DNA of 10,594 bases, taken from M55B118 sp964501715. Lineage in GTDB: Bacteria > Bacillota_I > Bacilli_A > Izemoplasmatales > Izemoplasmataceae. Positions 6,580-10,594 of this stretch are shown piece after piece; the stretch's first letter is position 1; each line of letters starts with the position of its first letter. The DNA lies in contig CAZCTR010000031.1 of NCBI GenBank assembly GCA_964501715.1, forward strand, positions 1-10,594. The letters are read 5' to 3'. The translations under genes were made by a program, and so were the position numbers. Under the pieces are notes generated by a model, which saw only the letters and a list, made by a program, of their open reading frames with translations, had not been told where the DNA came from and ran no database searches.

Positions 6580-7685
6580 CCGACATCACCTTCTTTCTCG
6601 GCGATTTCCACTTCTTTTTTCGTTCGCTTCCTTACCATGTTTGAAATGACTTGTTTGGTGAAAAGGGACAACGCGCTGAAATAGATGATCACCGCGATGA
6701 TGATATCGATGATCTCCTCACGGAAAATCCTCTGAGCAGCATCCCCTCCTCGGAGAATCGAACCGTAGAACAAACCGGCGAGGACGACACCAATCGGACT
6801 GGAAAGACCAAGCAGCGCGATGGCGATGCCCGTGAACCCTTGTTCGAGAAGCTGTTCGTTGATTCTGAAGGTGCGGTCTCCAACAAGGTACATGATGCCT
6901 CCCGCTATGCCCGCGATGGCACCGGCGATCAGGAAGGATGTGACAATGCTTCTTTTTTCCTTGATTCCAGCATATTTGGCTGCGCTGCGAGAAAGACCGA
7001 CACTCTTGAGTTCATATCCGAAGGTTGTGTAGTTGAGTATGATGTGTAAAATCGCGGCCACGAACAAGGCTATGAATATCCCTATGTTGATCGGTGAGCG
7101 GGGGAACAGATTGTCCAAGAAGAGAACCGGAAGCTGAGCGCTTGAAGCGGGTCTCATCGCTTCGCTGCGACCACCGTATATGGTGGACAGAATCAAGAGA
7201 TTGACCATGTAAAGCGCCACATAGTTGAGCATGATTGAAGAGACGACCTCATTGACGTTCCGGTAGGCTTTGAGCATGCCTGTGATTCCTCCCCATATGG
7301 CGCCGCCCAATGCGGCCGCCAATATGGCCACAAGCCAATGGAACGGTCCCAGAAAAGTCCAGTTGACGCCGACATAAAGTCCGAAAAAGGCGCCCACTGT
7401 AAGCTGACCTGTCGCTCCGATATTGAATAGGCCCGTTCTGAAAGCGAAGGCCACCGACAGACCTGTGAGTATGATCGGCGTGGAATAGAAAATGAGGAAT
7501 CCCATATTCCGCATATCCGACAGCGGTCCGGAAAGGATGGTCCAGAAACCCAAAAGCGCATTCGAGGGATTGACGATGAACATCAATATCAGTCCAAAAA
7601 TCAGACCCATGACGATGGCGAGGACACTGGATATGACATTGATGCTGTTGGGTTTTTTTGCGATGAAATTAAATATCCAGTTCAT
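6576..7685 (-). CDS. nupP: Nucleoside ABC transporter permease, NupP (YufP)-type
   Basis: First membrane subunit of the importer, 369 residues, longer than its partner as usual for this pair. It starts with a short cytoplasmic stretch, then a hydrophobic helix near 16-40. Family signs are AFRTGLFNIGATGQLTVGAF near 81-100, NVNEVVSSIMLNY near 143-155, and the ATPase-coupling loop GLSRSAAKYAGIKEKRSI near 229-246. The C-terminus is basic then acidic (VRKRTKKEVEIAEKEGDVG). Start and stop both overlap neighbours by 4 nt (ATGA), so ATPase and both permeases are probably made in coupled translation. AAGGAG stands 9 nt before the ATG. With the other permease it forms the heterodimeric membrane channel. 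Specificity is inferred from the operon, not from residues. Confidence 0.92.
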   Translation of the reverse strand: MNWIFNFIAKKPNSINVISSVLAIVMGLIFGLILMFIVNPSNALLGFWTILSGPLSDMRNMGFLIFYSTPIILTGLSVAFAFRTGLFNIGATGQLTVGAFFGLYVGVNWTFLGPFHWLVAILAAALGGAIWGGITGMLKAYRNVNEVVSSIMLNYVALYMVNLLILSTIYGGRSEAMRPASSAQLPVLFLDNLFPRSPINIGIFIALFVAAILHIILNYTTFGYELKSVGLSRSAAKYAGIKEKRSIVTSFLIAGAIAGIAGGIMYLVGDRTFRINEQLLEQGFTGIAIALLGLSSPIGVVLAGLFYGSILRGGDAAQRIFREEIIDIIIAVIIYFSALSLFTKQVISNMVRKRTKKEVEIAEKEGDVG

Positions 7686-9208
7686 GATTTATCGCTCCTT
7701 TTGGATCCGGACATATAAAGCCCCAGCTCTTCTCGGGACACTTCTTTGGGATCGAATTCACCGACATTCTCCCCCTCATACATGACAAGGATGCGGTCGG
7801 CGAGATTGAAAACCTCATCAAGGTCGTAAGAGATGATCAACACCGAATTGCCTTGGTCCCTGTGACTGACAAGTTCACGGTGGATGAACTCAATCGCGCC
7901 CACATCAAGACCTCTTGTGGGTTGGACCGCAATGAGCAAATCGCTCTCCCTATAGATTTCCCTTCCAAGAATGGCTTTTTGTTGATTCCCGCCACTCATG
8001 CTTCTAGCGATGGACACAGGACCGCTGCTGCTTCGTATGTCGAACCGGTCGATAAGCTGTTCTGCATGATTCCTGATCGCATCGAACTGGAGGAACCCCC
8101 TGCGTTGGAACGGTTTTTGATGATAATCCTGCAAAATGAGATTGTATTCCAAAGGGAAGTCAAGGATGAGCCCGTGTTTCTGACGATCCTCGGGAATGTG
8201 TGAAATGCCTTTCAGGCTCCGGGCACGGATGGTGCTTTCAGAAATGTCCTCGTCATTCAGGGAGATCATTCCCCCGGAGATGTTGAAAAGGCCGGTGATG
8301 CCATAGACCAGTTCACTTTGTCCGTTCCCTTCGATCCCGGCAACGACGAGAATCTCACCGCGCTTGGTTTCAAAGGAGACATCATTGACCACTTGCTGTC
8401 TTGTAACAGGGTCAACCACTGAAAGGTTTTCCACTTGAAGAACGGTATTCTCGGGTTTCGCCTTTTTCTTTGGAAGTGAGAAATCAACTTTGCGCCCGAC
8501 CATCATTTCCGCAAGTCTCTCATTGCTTGTTTCGGCGACATCGACCGTGTCGATGTACGCGCCCCGTCTTAAAATGGTGCATCTGTTCGCAACTTGTCTG
8601 ATTTCCTTGAGCTTGTGGGTGATAAAGAGAATCGATTTTCCCTCTTTGGCGAGTCTTTGTAAAATTTCCATCAATTCTTCAATCTCTTGTGGTGTCAAAG
8701 AGGCGGTCGGCTCATCAAGAATCAGGATTTCCGCCTCGCGGTAAAGCATCTTGAGAATCTCCACCCTTTGCTGGTGTCCGACCGATATATCCGAGACAAG
8801 CTTGTCAGGGTCTACTTTGAGATTGTATTGTTCCGATAGCTCCTGGACTTTTTTTCGTGCTTTCTCATACACCAGTACACGGTTTTTCGTATCCTCATGA
8901 CCGAGTATGATGTTTTCAAGCACTGTGAAACGGTCCACCAGCTTGAAATGTTGGTGCACCATTCCGATGCCCAGATTATTCGCATCATTGGGGTTCCTTA
9001 TGGTCACGTCTTCTCCACCGACACGAATTTTTCCTTCATCAGCCTTGTATATCCCAAATAGAATGCTCATCAAGGTTGTCTTCCCGGCGCCATTCTCACC
9101 AAGCAAGGCATGGATCTCCCCTTCTTTCAACTGAAGGTTGATCTTGTCATTGGCCTTGATACCGGGAAAGGTTTTTGTAATGTTCAACATTTCTACTGCA
9201 TATCCCAT
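7682..9208 (-). CDS. nupO: Nucleoside ABC transporter ATPase, two fused NBDs, NupO (YufO)-type
   Basis: Cytoplasmic double ATPase that powers the importer, 508 residues. NBD1 has Walker A GENGAGKT (37-44), Q-loop near Gln86, the unusual signature SVGHQQRVE (142-150), Walker B ILILDEP (161-167) and His198 in FITHKL. NBD2 has Walker A GIEGNGQSEL (near 291-300), signature MSGGNQQK (404-411) and Walker B LLIAVQP (424-430). In NBD2 Gln replaces the catalytic Glu and Ser-Tyr stands where the switch His is expected, so NBD2 is probably the degenerate half. This asymmetry is known in nucleoside and simple-sugar importers. I chose the ATG at 9206-9208: it gives the family N-terminus (xxYxVEMxNITKTFPGIKAND) and has AGCAGG 7 nt upstream. 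The ATG at 9226 has no ribosome binding site. The downstream permease overlaps by ATGA. Confidence 0.95.
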   Translation of the reverse strand: MGYAVEMLNITKTFPGIKANDKINLQLKEGEIHALLGENGAGKTTLMSILFGIYKADEGKIRVGGEDVTIRNPNDANNLGIGMVHQHFKLVDRFTVLENIILGHEDTKNRVLVYEKARKKVQELSEQYNLKVDPDKLVSDISVGHQQRVEILKMLYREAEILILDEPTASLTPQEIEELMEILQRLAKEGKSILFITHKLKEIRQVANRCTILRRGAYIDTVDVAETSNERLAEMMVGRKVDFSLPKKKAKPENTVLQVENLSVVDPVTRQQVVNDVSFETKRGEILVVAGIEGNGQSELVYGITGLFNISGGMISLNDEDISESTIRARSLKGISHIPEDRQKHGLILDFPLEYNLILQDYHQKPFQRRGFLQFDAIRNHAEQLIDRFDIRSSSGPVSIARSMSGGNQQKAILGREIYRESDLLIAVQPTRGLDVGAIEFIHRELVSHRDQGNSVLIISYDLDEVFNLADRILVMYEGENVGEFDPKEVSREELGLYMSGSKRSDKS

Positions 9209-9242
9209 AAGAACGCCTGCTTTCATTTTCGTTATAGAAGAA

Positions 9243-9267
9243 GAGAGGAAAGCAGGACTTTCCTCTC
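9243..9267 (-). terminator. Intercistronic hairpin between the lipoprotein and ATPase genes
   Basis: A perfect 10-bp stem, GAGAGGAAAG against CTTTCCTCTC, with a 5-nt loop. On the minus strand it is followed by TTCTTCTATAA, a poor U-tract. It sits about 30 nt after the lipoprotein stop and 35 nt before the ATPase start, and I see no new promoter here. It is probably a leaky terminator or a 3'-end-stabilising hairpin that leaves the binding protein in excess over the ATPase and permeases. That role is inference. Confidence 0.65.
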
Positions 9268-9295
9268 AACATTCAATGTGTGCTGATGTGCTGCC

Positions 9296-10378
9296 TCAGG
9301 GTTGGAGAGTATCTTCGGCGAAATCCAGTTCGCCCAAATTATGTTCATCGAAGAATGTCTCAAGTTCAGAGTGGTTCTCCGGAACCATGAAGTCTCCGGA
9401 TGCGATGGTGTCATAGATGGAATCATAGTCTTCCTGGGTAAAATCGGTGAAACGTGATGTTTCCATTGGAAGGGCCACACCATCATCAGCCGCGCCAAGG
9501 TTCCATGTTTGACCGCCTGGGAAGGCGTCATCGTCATAGTGGGCGGCTAGGGCTTGTTGGACTGATTCGCCCAATGCCTTCATGGCGCTTGTGAGAACTC
9601 TGTCGCTTTCGGCCGACTGGTCGACATCGACACCAATCATCCATGCATCAGCGTCCTCGGCTGCGCTCATGACAGAACCACCAGCACCACCTGCTGCCGC
9701 AAAGATGAGTTCGACACCGTCATCATACCAGCCGGCTGCCTGGGTTTCTACATCTGCACCCGCGTTGAAGGTTCCAAGATAGGTGTAACGCCCTTCAGGG
9801 AAGTTGATTGAAATGTCGTGCTCTTCTGCCGCATAGTATGCGCCAGCAACGAATCCGACACCGAAACGTACAACTGCGGGAACGGCGATGCCGCCCATGT
9901 ATCCTAGGTCTGTGTGGCCATCAAGCACGGCCGCGTAACCTGCAAGGAAACCGGACTCATGTTCCTCATAGAAAATGGAGAGCGTGTTGTCCGCCACATG
10001 ATACTCTTCATCTTCCGAGAGGGGTTGTGCATCCAGAAGAATGAATTTGACATCCGGATGGTTTTGCTGTGATTCATAAATCGCTCTTTCAAACAAGAAG
10101 CCAGGTGTGACGACAATTTCAGCTCCGTCTTCAACCGCGGTGTCAATGGAGTTGATGTAGTCACTGTCGGAGACATCCGCCGGTCTGTAATACTCATGGG
10201 CAATGCCCCGTTCTTCGGCAAATTCAACAATGCCTTCCCAAGTTCCTTGGTTGAATGACTCGTCATCGATGTCGCCATAGTCTGTGATCAGTGCGATTTC
10301 CACTTCTTCAAGCTCACCGCAAGCTGAGACGGTGAAAACCGTTAATACAAAGACTAACGCAAGAAAAAATTTCTTCAT
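9296..10378 (-). CDS. nupN: BMP-family nucleoside-binding lipoprotein (BmpA/PnrA/NupN-like)
   Basis: Extracytoplasmic substrate-binding lipoprotein of the importer, 360 residues. A signal peptide MKKFFLALVFVLTVFTVSAC ends in a lipobox with Cys20 as the lipidated residue. BMP-family marks follow: ITDYGDIDDESFNQGTWEG (31-49), DGAEIVVTPGF near 84-93, ESGFLAGYAA near 141-150, GIAVPAVVRFGVGF near 163-176, IFAAAGGAGGSV near 225-236, and IGVDVDQ..RVLTSAMK near 248-267. The aspartates of GVDVDQ and the lysine of TSAMK are positions that contact the ribose in PnrA-type proteins. The protein is strongly acidic. The start is the ATG at 10376-10378, 11 nt after AAGGAGG; an in-frame TTG at 10384, 5 nt after it, is possible but adds only two residues. 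First gene of the operon. Purine nucleosides (guanosine, inosine, adenosine) are the expected ligands by family; the exact ligand is unknown. Confidence 0.95.
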   Translation of the reverse strand: MKKFFLALVFVLTVFTVSACGELEEVEIALITDYGDIDDESFNQGTWEGIVEFAEERGIAHEYYRPADVSDSDYINSIDTAVEDGAEIVVTPGFLFERAIYESQQNHPDVKFILLDAQPLSEDEEYHVADNTLSIFYEEHESGFLAGYAAVLDGHTDLGYMGGIAVPAVVRFGVGFVAGAYYAAEEHDISINFPEGRYTYLGTFNAGADVETQAAGWYDDGVELIFAAAGGAGGSVMSAAEDADAWMIGVDVDQSAESDRVLTSAMKALGESVQQALAAHYDDDAFPGGQTWNLGAADDGVALPMETSRFTDFTQEDYDSIYDTIASGDFMVPENHSELETFFDEHNLGELDFAEDTLQP

Positions 10379-10416
10379 AAACAATAGATCCTCCTTTTTT
10401 TTTCTATTCTAATTTC

Positions 10417-10445
10417 ATTGTAAACCTGTAGCTTTCTGATTACAA
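10417..10445 (-). promoter_or_regulatory. Probable promoter of the nucleoside transporter operon
   Basis: On the minus strand TTGTAA (10440-10445) and TACAAT (10417-10422) are 17 nt apart, a good sigma-A-type promoter (4/6 and 5/6 matches). Transcription would start near 10410, giving a leader of about 30 nt that is too short for a riboswitch aptamer. A second -10-like TAGAAT at 10406-10411 has no matching -35. Confidence 0.65.
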
Positions 10446-10463
10446 GAACAACGATTAATCAGA
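10435..10463. repeat. Inverted repeat overlapping the -35 of the transporter promoter
   Basis: TCTGATTA (10435-10442) and TAATCAGA (10456-10463) are perfect complements separated by 13 nt, a centre-to-centre distance of 21 bp, or two helical turns. The left arm overlaps the -35 hexamer. It could be an operator for a dimeric regulator, or a weak hairpin at the 3' end of the upstream gene. It is too AT-rich and lacks the U-tract for a good terminator. Confidence 0.45.
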
Positions 10464-10501
10464 TGAGAAATTTTATTGTGAAACCATTATGAATCATACA
10501 T

Positions 10502-10594
10502 TCAGTCCTCGTACTGAGAAGCATACATATGGATGAGCACAACATCTTGTTCTTCATCTGTGTAAGTGATGGTCAAGGTCAGTCCGTAATCACC
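10502..10594 (-). CDS. C-terminal end of an unrecognised protein, partial
   Basis: The minus strand reads 30 codons from the window edge to a TGA at 10502-10504. The peptide begins GDYGLTLTITYTDEEQD and ends VVLIHMYASQYED, alternating polar and hydrophobic residues as in beta-strands. I do not recognise the family. Its frame, composition and the clean intergenic stretch that follows support it as the end of a real gene rather than chance. It lies upstream of the transporter operon on the same strand, and I see no strong terminator between them. Confidence 0.5.
   Translation of the reverse strand, partial: GDYGLTLTITYTDEEQDVVLIHMYASQYED

Noticed and set aside
10379..10410. Possible purine or 2'-deoxyguanosine riboswitch ahead of the nucleoside transporter
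   Set aside because: The predicted leader is only about 30 nt and nearly all A-rich plus the ribosome binding site, too short for any known aptamer.

Overview
The window looks like a metagenome or draft scaffold (it carries a run of exactly 100 Ns) from a Gram-positive-type bacterium with roughly balanced base composition. The signs are strong AGGAGG/GGTGAT ribosome binding sites, TTG and GTG starts, a BMP-family lipoprotein nucleoside transporter, and an LTA-synthase-like membrane phosphotransferase. TGA acts as a stop, seen most clearly in two ATGA stop/start overlaps, so this is not a code-4 mycoplasma. A Bacillota or a standard-code mollicute-like lineage (for example Izemoplasmatales or Acholeplasma relatives) fits, but I cannot place it further.

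Layout: the extreme left edge (3-77, + strand) is the last 24 codons of a GGDEF-type protein. It converges on guaC, and a long perfect bidirectional terminator (113-156) sits between them. Everything else lies on the minus strand. Read in the direction of transcription (right to left), it comprises: the C-terminus of an unrecognised gene (10502-10594); a four-gene BMP/Nup-type nucleoside ABC importer operon (binding lipoprotein, double ATPase, two permeases; 10378 to 5611) closed by a terminator at 5532-5562; an LTA-synthase/sulfatase-superfamily membrane protein with its own promoter and terminator; a GH3 beta-glucosidase whose C-terminus is lost in the N gap (1472-1571) and whose promoter carries a LacI-type palindrome; and guaC (GMP reductase) with its own promoter.

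Functionally, the importer and guaC can be read together as purine salvage: nucleosides enter through the ABC system and GMP is recycled to IMP. The GH3 enzyme (probably cytoplasmic oligosaccharide hydrolysis) and the envelope phosphotransferase are separate transcription units. I corrected several starts from ribosome-binding-site position and family N-termini: guaC TTG at 1289, GH3 GTG at 3263, LTA-synthase-like ATG at 5341, ABC ATPase ATG at 9208, lipoprotein ATG at 10378.

I see no CRISPR array, mobile element, tRNA, rRNA or riboswitch, and no evidence for an undescribed multi-gene system. The points most worth a second look are the ~20-residue basic insertion in the E. coli-type GuaC, the GH3 operator/promoter, the hairpin between the lipoprotein and ATPase genes, and the unresolved gap.
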